Source: an uncultured beta proteobacterium (GTDB lineage: Bacteria > Pseudomonadota > Gammaproteobacteria > Burkholderiales > Burkholderiaceae_C). From it: a stretch of 55,772 nucleotides of DNA. The DNA lies in assembly GCA_903870065.1 (NCBI GenBank), contig CAIQBN010000567.1, positions 1-55,772 of the forward strand, in the 5' to 3' direction. The position numbers were made by a program, and so were the translations under genes. How positions within the stretch are numbered: the stretch's first letter is position 1; every line of letters begins with the position of its first letter. The notes beneath the pieces are model-generated. The model worked only from the letters and a program-made list of their open reading frames with translations. It made no database searches and was not told the DNA's origin. This document shows, one piece after another, positions 17,048-25,492 of this stretch.

Positions 17048-17554
17048 ATGGTCACCAAAAAAAATGCCGTAGTTCAAAATGCGGAGGCATTGACCAAGCC
17101 AGCTCGGGCCACCCCAGCAAAGGCTACCACCAAAACGATCGAGGCTGCCAAGCCCGTTGCCGCTAAGCAGGTTGCAGCCAAAACGGCTGCAAAACCCGCT
17201 GCGCCAACCAAGTCGGCCGCAAAAGCACCTGTAGCCAAGAAGTCTGTTGAAAAGCCTTCGGCTCCGGTCAAACCGGTCGCGACAGTCGCTGCCACAGCGG
17301 TCGTAGAAAGCAAGCAGCCAGCGGTTAAGGCGTCAGGCAAAGCGAGCCCGGCCAAGGCGCCTGCCCCCAAGAAGCCAAAGTCGACCAGCCCGAAGGCGGC
17401 TATCAGCGCCGAGCAGCGTCTTCACTACGTTGAAGTAGCCGCTTTTTATATCGCTGAACGGCGCGGCTTTGAGGCTGCCAACCCAATGGACGACTGGAAC
17501 GCAGCCGAAGCCGAAATTGACCGCCTGATTGCCAGCGGACATTTCGCGCAATAA
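17048..17554 (+). CDS. Lys/Ala/Pro-rich histone-H1-like protein with C-terminal DUF2934
   Basis: 168 residues from the ATG at 17048, which has AAGGAA 7 nt upstream; the track's GTG at 16943 would add an unrelated leader. Residues 1-115 are low-complexity Ala-Lys-Pro-Val-Thr, like bacterial H1-type DNA-binding tails. The last 50 residues form a DUF2934 domain (EQRLHYVEVAAFYIAERRGF, then DDWNAAEAEIDRLI). Known: DUF2934 has no established function. Inferred: the basic tail binds nucleic acid and DUF2934 contributes a small helical module. It appears monocistronic, with 228 bp of intergenic sequence upstream. Confidence 0.82.
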   Translation: MVTKKNAVVQNAEALTKPARATPAKATTKTIEAAKPVAAKQVAAKTAAKPAAPTKSAAKAPVAKKSVEKPSAPVKPVATVAATAVVESKQPAVKASGKASPAKAPAPKKPKSTSPKAAISAEQRLHYVEVAAFYIAERRGFEAANPMDDWNAAEAEIDRLIASGHFAQ

Positions 17555-17583
17555 GGCGCAAAAGGCGCGCGATGCCGTGGCGG

Positions 17584-17790
17584 CTAGGTGAACGCCTCGA
17601 CCGCCTCGATCGCTTCACGCAGTTCGTTGATGTTGAATATCTCCGAGTGTCCGTTGACTTTCGCAACGGCCTTGGATTCGACACCGCGTTCAAGCAAAAA
17701 CTCCATCATTGCCAGAGCAGACCTACCGTCTTGTTCTGGGTAGTGGATCCATTGCCCGTGCCTTTTTACATGCAAATAGAAGCTATGCAT
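17584..17790 (-). CDS. Small protein of unknown function
   Basis: 68 residues from the ATG at 17790. The track extends the frame to 17868, but the ATG at 17790 has a near-perfect GCAGGAGG 4 nt upstream. The protein has a beta-strand-like start (HSFYLHVKRHGQWIHYP), an acidic middle and a predicted helical end (NINELREAIEAVEAF). No family is recognised. It is convergent with the DUF2934 gene, ending 30 bp from it. Codon use and the ribosome-binding site make it a credible gene. Confidence 0.65.
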   Translation of the reverse strand: MHSFYLHVKRHGQWIHYPEQDGRSALAMMEFLLERGVESKAVAKVNGHSEIFNINELREAIEAVEAFT

Positions 17791-18124
17791 ATCGCCTCCT
17801 GCGTCGGTTAACACCGTATGTGCATCATCGGCCGCTGTTGGGCTCGCCAAGCTTTGAAATAGTGGCAAAAAAACGGGTCATATTTCCGCTACACGCGGTA
17901 GCAGTAGCCACGCCGTTGCAATGTGTTGGCCTTCTGGATGACGTGCTGCGCCATTGCGACTGCGTAAAAAATCAACAGTGGACGACAGGCGCTATGTGCG
18001 TTTTTGGAGTCCCACGTCCTGAGCACGCAGGGCGGGCCTGCCGCGCAGGGGGCGACGCCATCTGGTGTGGAATCGGCTGGCAACGCCGCTGGCGCTATGA
18101 GCGCGCTGAGCAGGTCTATGTCAG
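17791..18124. other. 334-bp stretch without a supported gene
   Basis: Between the small gene and the end of ppdK. Long frames pass through here on both strands, but they are continuations of ppdK or small-gene shadows and lack a start with a ribosome-binding site. The side nearest 17790 carries the GGAGG site and presumably the promoter of the small gene. I see no clear terminator for ppdK and no repeat. Confidence 0.5.
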
Positions 18125-20851
18125 TTAACTTGCAATTGCAGCCTGTGCCGCAGATAAGCGCGCAATCGGCACTCGGTAGGGCGAGCAACTCACATAATCC
18201 AGCCCGGCGCGGTGGAAAAATCCCACCGATGCAGGGTCCCCGCCGTGCTCGCCGCATACGCCAACCTCGATGTCGGGGCGCACACTGCGGCCCTTTTCCA
18301 CCGCCATTTGTACCAATAGGCCAACGCCCTTCTGGTCGATGGAGCGGAACGGGTCGTGTTCGTAGATGCCGCGCTTGAGGTAGTCGGGTAAAAATTTGCC
18401 CGCATCGTCGCGCGAGAAGCCTAGCGTCATCTGCGTCAGGTCGTTCGTGCCGAATGAGAAGAACTCCGCTTGCTTGGCAATACTGTCTGCAATCAGCGCT
18501 GCGCGCGGCGTCTCGATCATGGTGCCCAGCAGGTAGTCCAGCGTCTCGCCGCGCTCGGCGAACACGGCTGCGGCCGTGCGGCGAATGACCTCGGCCTGCG
18601 CGTTGAATTCGCGCACCGTGCCCACCAGTGGCACCATGATCTCTGCTTTCACATGCACGCCCAGAGTGCGCACATTGAGGGCAGCCTCGAACACCGCACG
18701 GGCTTGCATCTCGGTAATCTCGGGGTAGCTGATGCCCAGGCGGCAACCCCGGTGGCCCATCATGGGGTTGAACTCGTGCAATTCCTCCACCCGCATCTTG
18801 ATTTTGCCCAGCGGAACCTTCATTTCGGCGGCCATCACACGCTGGTTGGCATCGTCGTGTGGCAGGAATTCATGCAAGGGCGGATCGAGCAGACGGATCG
18901 TCACGGGCAGGTCATGCATCTCGCGGAACAGCCCCTCAAAGTCGCCGCGCTGCATGGGCAACAGCTTGGCCAGCGCCTTGCGCCGCCCGGTCTCGTTGTC
19001 CGCCAGAATCATCTCACGCACGGCCAGAATGCGTTCGCCCTCAAAGAACATGTGCTCGGTGCGGCAAAGGCCAATGCCGGTGGCACCGAAAGCGTGGGCC
19101 ACTTTGGCATCGGCCGGACTGTCGGCATTGGCGCGGATCTCCAGGCGTTTGTATTGGTCGGTCAAAGCCATCAGCGTGCCAAAGTCGCCACTGAGTTCGG
19201 CGTCCTTGGTGGCAATTTTTCCTTCGTAGACTTCGCCCGTGGAGCCGTTCAGAGAGATCCAGTCGCCCTCGTTGAAAACCTTGTCGCCCACCGTCATGGT
19301 GCGGGCCTTCAGGTCGACATGCACGGCGCCAGCGCCGGACACGCAGCATTTGCCCATGCCGCGCGCCACCACGGCGGCATGCGAGGTCATGCCGCCGCGT
19401 GCCGTCAGGATGCCCTTGGCCACGCTCATGCCGCGCAAATCCTCTGGCGAGGTCTCCTGGCGTACCAGAATCACATCTTTGCCGGCCTTGAACCAAGTGT
19501 CGGCTTCGTCCGCAAAAAACACGATCTGGCCGGTAGCCGCGCCAGGCGAGGCGGGCAGGCCGCGCGCAATGGCGTGGGCCGCAGCCAGCGCTGAAGGGTT
19601 GAAAATCGGGTGCAGCAACTCATTGAGCCGGTCCGGTGCCACGCGCTGCAATGCGGTCTTTTCATCGATCATGCCCTGCTTGAGCATCTCCATGGCAATG
19701 CGCACCATGGCCGCGCCGGTGCGCTTGCCGTTGCGCGTCTGCAGCATCCACAACTTGCCTTCCTGAATGGTGAACTCGATGTCCTGCATGTCCTTGAAGT
19801 GGTTCTCCAGCGCGGTTTCTGCGTGCAGCAACTGCTGGTAGATGTCGGGCATCAATTCCTCAAGTGAGGGGTACTTGCTGCGCCGCTCGTCCTCGCTGAC
19901 CAGGGCCAGTTCAGCCCAGCGCTTCGAGCCCACCAGAGACACCTGCTGCGGTGTGCGGATGCCTGCCACCACGTCTTCTCCCTGCGCATTGACTAGGAAC
20001 TCACCATTGAATAAGTCCTCGCCGGTGCCCGCGTCGCGCGAAAAGGCCACGCCGGTGGCGCTGTGGTCGCCCAGGTTGCCAAACACCATGGCCTGCACGT
20101 TGACGGCAGTACCCCAAGAGGCCGGGATGTCATTCAACTCGCGGTACACACAGGCGCGCTCGTTGTTCCAGCTCTCGAACACCGCCCACACGGCGCCCCA
20201 GAGTTGCTCCCACGGGTCGGTGGGAAAGTCACGCCCGATGCGCGCACGAATAAGCGATTTGAAGCGTTGCACCAGTTCTTTCAGGTCGTCGGCGTCCAGG
20301 TCGGTGTCGAGCTTGACGCCGCGCTTGTCCTTGAGCATGTCGATGATCACTTCGAACGGGTCATGGTCTTCCTTGGAAACCGGTTTGAGTCCCATGACGA
20401 CATCGCCATACATCTGCACGAAGCGGCGATACGAGTCCCAGGCAAAGCGTTCGTTGTTGGCCTTACGGGCCAGGCCCACCACCGCCTCATCGTTGAGGCC
20501 GAGGTTCAAAATGGTGTCCATCATGCCGGGCATGGAGGCGCGCGCACCGGAGCGGACCGACAACAGCAGCGGGTCATTGGGGTTGCCAAATTTTTTGCCC
20601 ATTTCCGACTCGAGAAACTGCACGCCGTCGAGCACTTCTTTCTGGATCAATTTCAAAACCGCCTCCCGCCCCTGCTCGGTAAACGCGGTACAGGCTTCGG
20701 TGCTGATGGTGAAGCCCGACGGCACCGTAATGCCCAAACGGCACATCTCGGCCAAGTTGGCCCCCTTGCCCCCGAGCAGGTTCTTCATGCTGGCCGCGCC
20801 CTCGGTGCGGGTGCTGCCAAAAACGTAGACGTATTGTGTAGGAGTGTTCAT
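18125..20851 (-). CDS. ppdK: Pyruvate, phosphate dikinase
   Basis: 908 residues from the ATG at 20851; the track start at 20878 adds nine codons from the leader. Domains in order: ATP-grasp nucleotide-binding (KNLLGGKGANLAEM, SVRSGARASMPGMMDTILN), the phosphohistidine domain with GGMTSHAAVVARGMGKCCVSG, and the C-terminal PEP/pyruvate TIM barrel (MGHRGCRLGISYPEI, FGTNDLTQMTLGFSRDD, GVCGEHGGDP). It interconverts pyruvate + ATP + Pi and PEP + AMP + PPi in the cytoplasm. Length is typical. It stands alone with a 200-bp divergent promoter region that contains a GTCAATATTT direct repeat. Confidence 0.97.
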   Translation of the reverse strand: MNTPTQYVYVFGSTRTEGAASMKNLLGGKGANLAEMCRLGITVPSGFTISTEACTAFTEQGREAVLKLIQKEVLDGVQFLESEMGKKFGNPNDPLLLSVRSGARASMPGMMDTILNLGLNDEAVVGLARKANNERFAWDSYRRFVQMYGDVVMGLKPVSKEDHDPFEVIIDMLKDKRGVKLDTDLDADDLKELVQRFKSLIRARIGRDFPTDPWEQLWGAVWAVFESWNNERACVYRELNDIPASWGTAVNVQAMVFGNLGDHSATGVAFSRDAGTGEDLFNGEFLVNAQGEDVVAGIRTPQQVSLVGSKRWAELALVSEDERRSKYPSLEELMPDIYQQLLHAETALENHFKDMQDIEFTIQEGKLWMLQTRNGKRTGAAMVRIAMEMLKQGMIDEKTALQRVAPDRLNELLHPIFNPSALAAAHAIARGLPASPGAATGQIVFFADEADTWFKAGKDVILVRQETSPEDLRGMSVAKGILTARGGMTSHAAVVARGMGKCCVSGAGAVHVDLKARTMTVGDKVFNEGDWISLNGSTGEVYEGKIATKDAELSGDFGTLMALTDQYKRLEIRANADSPADAKVAHAFGATGIGLCRTEHMFFEGERILAVREMILADNETGRRKALAKLLPMQRGDFEGLFREMHDLPVTIRLLDPPLHEFLPHDDANQRVMAAEMKVPLGKIKMRVEELHEFNPMMGHRGCRLGISYPEITEMQARAVFEAALNVRTLGVHVKAEIMVPLVGTVREFNAQAEVIRRTAAAVFAERGETLDYLLGTMIETPRAALIADSIAKQAEFFSFGTNDLTQMTLGFSRDDAGKFLPDYLKRGIYEHDPFRSIDQKGVGLLVQMAVEKGRSVRPDIEVGVCGEHGGDPASVGFFHRAGLDYVSCSPYRVPIARLSAAQAAIAS

Positions 20852-20919
20852 GGTGGTGGTGGGAGTTAGGAGTAACACAAAGGAAAGACACGTTGACCCA
20901 ATGAAATAGTAGGTAAGCA

Positions 20920-20951
20920 GTCAATATTTGGTTTAACGCATGTCAATATTT
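20920..20951. promoter_or_regulatory. GTCAATATTT direct repeat in the ppdK upstream region
   Basis: GTCAATATTT occurs at 20920 and 20942, exactly 22 bp apart, i.e. two helical turns, about 70-100 bp upstream of the ppdK start on the opposite strand and about 105-135 bp upstream of the SUMF1 gene. Read on the minus strand each copy is AAATATTGAC, so a -35-like TTGAC(A) is included. It could be a dimer operator or part of the ppdK promoter. Confidence 0.45.
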
Positions 20952-21055
20952 CAGACAATTGCCTGTTGGTGCAGGTCAGGCCTTGTGCGTCTGGCCGGGT
21001 TGCCTCGCGTGGTGGCAACGTGTGATACTTGGCGTCGTTTTTTGGAGAACTCCCA

Positions 21056-22318
21056 ATGGCTCAGTTGAAGTGGTTGGCAATTGGCCTGTTGTCACTTTGT
21101 TGTGGATACTTTGGTCACAAGCTGACCGGGAATTGGAACGGCGCAGCGGTCGGCGCGGTGGCTGTCGCAGTCGTCGCCCATTTCCTGCTGAGCGGACAGT
21201 GGGTACCTGCAGTGGGTACCCTGATATTGGGCGTCTACCTGTTTTTCAACACATTTGGGGACGGCCTTGAATCGGCTGAACGCAAGCGGACGAGTACGCC
21301 GCTTGCGTCGTCAGCGGGCGGCGGCGAGTCGTTAGGCGCTTTGGCTGGCGCGGCGGGGAAGGGCGCAGAGGCAATTGATGGCGTTAAAGCACCGCAGGCA
21401 GAACCAGGCTCGAAGGATGCAGGCGCAGCAAAAAGTGAAACCGGTGCAGGTGCGGGCTCCAGCTCAGTTTTGAAGGATTGCCAAAAGTGCCCGGAATTGG
21501 CGGTTGTTGCCGGCGGCAAGTTTGTGATGGGCCGCAACCTTGATCAGACGAAAGCGGGCGTTGCAGCCAAAGGGTTCAGCGGCGATGACAGCGAGGGGCC
21601 GGCCCACACCGTGACTGTACGCAGCTTCGCTGTGGGACGCTTTGCAGTGACCAGGGGCCAATTTGCAGCATTTGTTGGCGCAACTGGCTACCAAACTGAC
21701 GCCGAACGCCATGGCGGCTGCTTGGCCTGGGTGAAGGACCAGTGGGAAAATCAAGCCACTTACCATTGGAGGTCGGCGGGCTTTGCCCAGACCGATGAAC
21801 ATCCGGTTGTGTGCGTCAGCTGGGATGACGCACAGGCCTATGTGCAGTGGCTTGGCAAACTTTCCGGGCAAAGTTACCGGCTGCCAAGTGAGGCTGAACG
21901 CGAGTACAGCGCCCGCGCCGGGAGCACGACTGCGTTTTGGTGGGGCGACAATCTGACACCGGATCAAGCCAATTACGAGGCCAGGTCAACACCAGTCAAG
22001 GGGAGCGCCGCCAGTGCGCGGGGGGCGGGAACCGTCCCGGTGAATCAGTTTGCCGCCAATCCGTTTGGTCTTTACAACGTGCATGGCAATGTGTGGGAAT
22101 GGGTGCAAGATTGTCGCCATGACACCTATGTCGGTGCGCCGGTTGATGGAAGTGCGTGGACGACCCGATGCACTGACAATCGGCGGGTACTCAGGGGCGG
22201 CGGATGGGCGGGGGACCCTGCGGGGCTGCGGGTGACCAGTCGCGGCTGGTTTACGCCCGACTTTCGCTTTCACGCAGGTGGGTTCCGGGTTGCCAGAAAT
22301 CTGACCAAGCCCAAGTGA
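21056..22318 (+). CDS. Membrane-anchored SUMF1/FGE-fold protein
   Basis: 420 residues from the ATG at 21056, with GGAGAA 7 nt upstream. The N-terminus has three short hydrophobic segments in the first 70 residues, then an Ala/Gly/Ser/Lys linker (about 75-140). A formylglycine-generating-enzyme-like domain follows: PELAVVAGGKFVMG, then YRLPSEAEREYSARAG, NVWEWVQDC and RVLRGGGWAGDPAGLR. The redox cysteines of true FGE near the RGGSW motif are absent here, so sulfatase activation is unlikely. The fold is also used by EgtB-, PvdO- and kinase-associated proteins. Probable envelope location; function unknown. Convergent with the ABC permease genes. Confidence 0.85.
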   Translation: MAQLKWLAIGLLSLCCGYFGHKLTGNWNGAAVGAVAVAVVAHFLLSGQWVPAVGTLILGVYLFFNTFGDGLESAERKRTSTPLASSAGGGESLGALAGAAGKGAEAIDGVKAPQAEPGSKDAGAAKSETGAGAGSSSVLKDCQKCPELAVVAGGKFVMGRNLDQTKAGVAAKGFSGDDSEGPAHTVTVRSFAVGRFAVTRGQFAAFVGATGYQTDAERHGGCLAWVKDQWENQATYHWRSAGFAQTDEHPVVCVSWDDAQAYVQWLGKLSGQSYRLPSEAEREYSARAGSTTAFWWGDNLTPDQANYEARSTPVKGSAASARGAGTVPVNQFAANPFGLYNVHGNVWEWVQDCRHDTYVGAPVDGSAWTTRCTDNRRVLRGGGWAGDPAGLRVTSRGWFTPDFRFHAGGFRVARNLTKPK

Positions 22319-22360
22319 ATTGCCCGTGCGCCTGCGCTTAGGCGGCGGACTGGTAGTGCG

Positions 22361-23563
22361 TCATTCAGAGCGCAGTGCTTGAACAGGATCCAATTGGGCG
22401 GCATTGCGGGCAGGCAACACGCCGGCAAGCAGTCCGATTGCGATGGCGATACCTTCGGCCATGAGGACGAAACTGATTGGCGTGTGAACCGGCAGGCCGG
22501 GTACCGCCAAATGTATGATTTGCGCCAAGCCGAATCCCAGCGCCAAGCCGATGGCTCCGCCCAATGCCGACAGCGCAACGGCTTCTCCCAAAAAGAGTCC
22601 CAATATGGTGTGGCGCGGAGCGCCTAGCGCCACCAGCAGGCCAATCTCACTGGTTCGCTCGCTCACGGCAATGGTCATGATGGTGACGATGCCAACCCCG
22701 CCGACCAGCAGGGAAATGCTACCCAAGGCACCCACTGCCATCGTCAGAATGTCCAGGATATTGGACAGCGTGCGCAGCATGTCTTCCTGGGTGGTGATCG
22801 TGAAATCTTCGCGCCCGTGCCGTGCGCCCAGTGTGTTTTTGACCGCGTTGACAATGCGCGCGGCGGGAATGCCTTCTTCGTAGGCCAGATCGATTTTCAT
22901 CATGCCATCACGATTGAAAAGCTCCAGCGCACGGGCAGTAGGTATGTATGCAGCATCGTCGAGATCGACGCCCAGGAACTGCCCTTTGGCTTCGAGCACC
23001 CCAATGACACGAAACTGCAGGTTACCCACCCGCACCCGCGCCCCCAACGGGTTGGCGCCACCAAATAGCTCGGATTTGAGTTTGGCTCCGAGCACGACAA
23101 ATGCGCGGGCATTTTCCAGCGTCTCATCGGGCAGAAACTGTCCGCTGCGCACCTTGATGCTGTAAACCTTGAGCATGTCAGCGCCAACGCCATTGACCGT
23201 GGTGCGGCGCAGGCGCCCATTGGCACTGACCTCGGTGTTGCCCCAGACCGTGGCGGTCATGCCGGTGATGTGGGGCAGGTTGCGCAGTGCGCGGGCGTCG
23301 TCGAGCGACAAAGGTCGCACCGAGGAGGGGATACCGGTTGGCGCCGGGCCGGATGTCTTTACTTTGCCTGGCGAAATGCTGGCGATGTTGGTGCCAAACT
23401 GGGTGAACTCGGCCAAAACAAAGCGGTGAATGCCCTCGCCGATGGAGGTCAGCAAAATGACCGATGCAATGCCAACCGCGATACCGAGCAGCGTTAGAAA
23501 ACTGCGCAATCGCTGGGCCGTGATCGCGCGCAAAGCGAGCGTAATGGCATCGGTTGGCAACAT
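22361..23563 (-). CDS. MacB-like ABC transporter permease (second permease)
   Basis: 400 residues from the ATG at 23563; the longer track frame starts inside the upstream permease. Architecture is FtsX/MacB-type: an N-terminal membrane segment (RSFLTLLGIAVGIASVILLTSIG), a large periplasmic MacB_PCD-like domain, then three C-terminal segments (ALGSISLLVGGVGIVTIMTIAV, an ERTSEIGLLVALGA coupling helix, and AIGLALGFGLAQI). It starts 7 bp after the stop of the first permease and would form a heterodimer with it. Substrate unknown; families of this type export macrolides, peptides or lipoproteins by mechanotransmission. Confidence 0.88.
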   Translation of the reverse strand: MLPTDAITLALRAITAQRLRSFLTLLGIAVGIASVILLTSIGEGIHRFVLAEFTQFGTNIASISPGKVKTSGPAPTGIPSSVRPLSLDDARALRNLPHITGMTATVWGNTEVSANGRLRRTTVNGVGADMLKVYSIKVRSGQFLPDETLENARAFVVLGAKLKSELFGGANPLGARVRVGNLQFRVIGVLEAKGQFLGVDLDDAAYIPTARALELFNRDGMMKIDLAYEEGIPAARIVNAVKNTLGARHGREDFTITTQEDMLRTLSNILDILTMAVGALGSISLLVGGVGIVTIMTIAVSERTSEIGLLVALGAPRHTILGLFLGEAVALSALGGAIGLALGFGLAQIIHLAVPGLPVHTPISFVLMAEGIAIAIGLLAGVLPARNAAQLDPVQALRSE

Positions 23564-23570
23564 ATGCGGG

Positions 23571-24779
23571 TCAGCGTTTGGACAGGGCCTGCACCGGGTC
23601 CAGTCGGGCGGCGCGGCGCGCTGGCAAAACGCCAAACAGGATGCCAGTCACAAGGGCAGTCGAGAGCCCTGCCAGCACGGCCCAGTCCGGTGGATAGGCC
23701 GGAAAGGTGGGATACAACTGGCGGATGACGGCAGCGCCGATCTGCCCAATTCCAAAACCGACCAGTGCTCCTGCCAGTGACAACATGGACGCTTCGGCCA
23801 AAAACAACAGCCGAATGCCACCGCCTGTCGCACCAAGGGCCTTGAGCAAGCCGATCTCGGCCGTTCGCTGCGTTACCGACACCAGCATGACATTCATCAC
23901 CAGTATTCCGGCCACGGCGAGGCTGATGGCCGCAATGCCGGCGACTCCCATCGTCAAAGCGCCCAACAAGCGATCAAAAGTGGCCAGAACGGCGTCCTGC
24001 GTAATGACCGTCACGTCCTGCTCGCCCTCGTGGCGCAGCTTGATGATGTCGGCGACTTGCGCCTTGGCGGACTCGATCGCCTCGCGCCCATTGGCTTCAA
24101 TCAGTATTCGAAACAGCGTATTGCTGTTGAACATCGCCTGGGCCAGCGCAACCGGGACAAAAACCAGTTCATCGGTGTTCATGCTCAGTCCCTGACCACT
24201 GGGTGCCAGCACACCAACGATGCGGAAACGGCGGTCTCCGATGCGCACCAACTGGCCCACGGATGGCCCGGTGCCAAAAATTTCGTCACGCACCTTGGCG
24301 CCGATCACGGCTTCATTGGCACCGCGGCGCCAATCGCCGGCCGCCAGGAATCTGCCCTGTGCAATTGCCATCTGGCGCACTTGCAGGTACTGCGAAACAG
24401 TGCCAGCGACCATCACTTCGCGTAGTTTGCCATTCGCACTAATTTCGGACGTTCCAACTGCCAGCGGCGCGACCCGATTCACTGCGCTGGCGCGTTGAAG
24501 CGCGTGCGCATCATCTATGGTCAAGTCCCTAGGCGTATTGGTAATTGCATTGCCGGGACTAAAGCCACCAGTCTGAGAGCGCCCTGGCAAGACGATGACC
24601 AGGTTGCTACCCAACGAGGAAAACTCGTTCATGACAAAACGGCGGGCTCCGTCTCCCAGGGCTGTCAATATCACGACCGCGGCCACGCCTATTGCCATGG
24701 CCAGGATCAGCAGGGACGCGCGCAGCGGGTTGCCCGTGGCGGCATCGCGTGCAAACCGGATCAGGTCGATGCTGCGCAT
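23571..24779 (-). CDS. MacB-like ABC transporter permease (first permease)
   Basis: 402 residues. Same topology as its downstream neighbour: an N-terminal membrane segment (LRASLLILAMAIGVAAVVILTALGDGARRFV), a periplasmic domain, and three C-terminal segments with the coupling motif QRTAEIGLLKALGA. It overlaps the ATPase gene by 19 bp, which implies translational coupling. The two permeases are clearly diverged in sequence, so a heterodimer is likely rather than a recent duplication. Inner membrane. Confidence 0.88.
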   Translation of the reverse strand: MRSIDLIRFARDAATGNPLRASLLILAMAIGVAAVVILTALGDGARRFVMNEFSSLGSNLVIVLPGRSQTGGFSPGNAITNTPRDLTIDDAHALQRASAVNRVAPLAVGTSEISANGKLREVMVAGTVSQYLQVRQMAIAQGRFLAAGDWRRGANEAVIGAKVRDEIFGTGPSVGQLVRIGDRRFRIVGVLAPSGQGLSMNTDELVFVPVALAQAMFNSNTLFRILIEANGREAIESAKAQVADIIKLRHEGEQDVTVITQDAVLATFDRLLGALTMGVAGIAAISLAVAGILVMNVMLVSVTQRTAEIGLLKALGATGGGIRLLFLAEASMLSLAGALVGFGIGQIGAAVIRQLYPTFPAYPPDWAVLAGLSTALVTGILFGVLPARRAARLDPVQALSKR

Positions 24780-25492
24780 AGTGAGGGTGTCGCAGACGAG
24801 CGGGCAGGTTGTTGGGTGTCTTGGCGGATCGCGCCGTCTTCCATCTGGATTTGGCGTCCTGCACGCGCACCGAGCGCGCCGTCATGGGTCACCACAATGA
24901 GGGTAACACCGCTGGCGTTGAGCCCCTCCAGCAGGCGAATGACCTCGTCCCCGGTGCTTCGGTCCAGGTTGCCGGTAGGCTCGTCCGCCAGAATAACTGC
25001 GGGCTGCATGATGGTGGCGCGGGCGATGGCCACGCGTTGACGCTGCCCACCGGAGAGTTCATCGGGTCGATGTCCGGATCGGTTTTCCAGCCCGTAGTCA
25101 CGCAGGGCCTGAGCCACTCGGCCCGCCCGTTGCGCCGGGGGCAGACCCGCCAATACCATGGGTAGCGCGATATTCTCGGCCGCCGTCAAGCGTGGTACCA
25201 AATGAAAGCTCTGGAATACAAAGCCGATGCGTTGGCTGCGAACTTGCGCCTGTTCATCTGCCGACAAGGTGGTGACATCGCGCCCCTCCAGCCGGTATTG
25301 GCCGGCATTTGGCCGGTCCAGCAAACCCAGCAAGTTCAGTAAAGTGGACTTTCCGGAACCCGATGGTCCCATGACGGCCACATATTCTCCCGCCGTGATG
25401 CGCAGGTTCAGCGTGCGCAGCGCATGGACCTCGGAATCACCAAGGTGAAAAACCCGCTCAATCCCGGTGAGCTCAATTTGGGCAGAGCTCAT
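24761..25492 (-). CDS. MacB/LolD-type ABC transporter ATPase
   Basis: 243 residues. Walker A GPSGSGKST (42-50), Q-loop FVFQSFHL, signature LSGGQRQRVAIARA, Walker B VILADEPTGNLD and switch His in VVTHD are all intact. It is a stand-alone ATPase rather than the MacB fusion, closest in style to LolD/YbbA-like proteins. Its start overlaps the adaptor stop by 4 bp. It powers the two downstream permeases from the cytoplasmic side. Confidence 0.93.
   Translation of the reverse strand: MSSAQIELTGIERVFHLGDSEVHALRTLNLRITAGEYVAVMGPSGSGKSTLLNLLGLLDRPNAGQYRLEGRDVTTLSADEQAQVRSQRIGFVFQSFHLVPRLTAAENIALPMVLAGLPPAQRAGRVAQALRDYGLENRSGHRPDELSGGQRQRVAIARATIMQPAVILADEPTGNLDRSTGDEVIRLLEGLNASGVTLIVVTHDGALGARAGRQIQMEDGAIRQDTQQPARSSATPSLCAAST

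Noticed and set aside
17889-18746. 285-residue minus-strand ORF
   Set aside because: Most of it overlaps ppdK in another frame; the tail past 18125 has no own start with a ribosome-binding site.
18470-20869. Long plus-strand ORFs (374, 328 and 268 residues)
   Set aside because: All are antisense shadows of ppdK, whose motifs are complete on the minus strand.
22319-22360. Weak hairpin CGCCT...AGGCG between convergent SUMF1 and permease genes
   Set aside because: Only five base pairs and no T-run, so not supported as a terminator.
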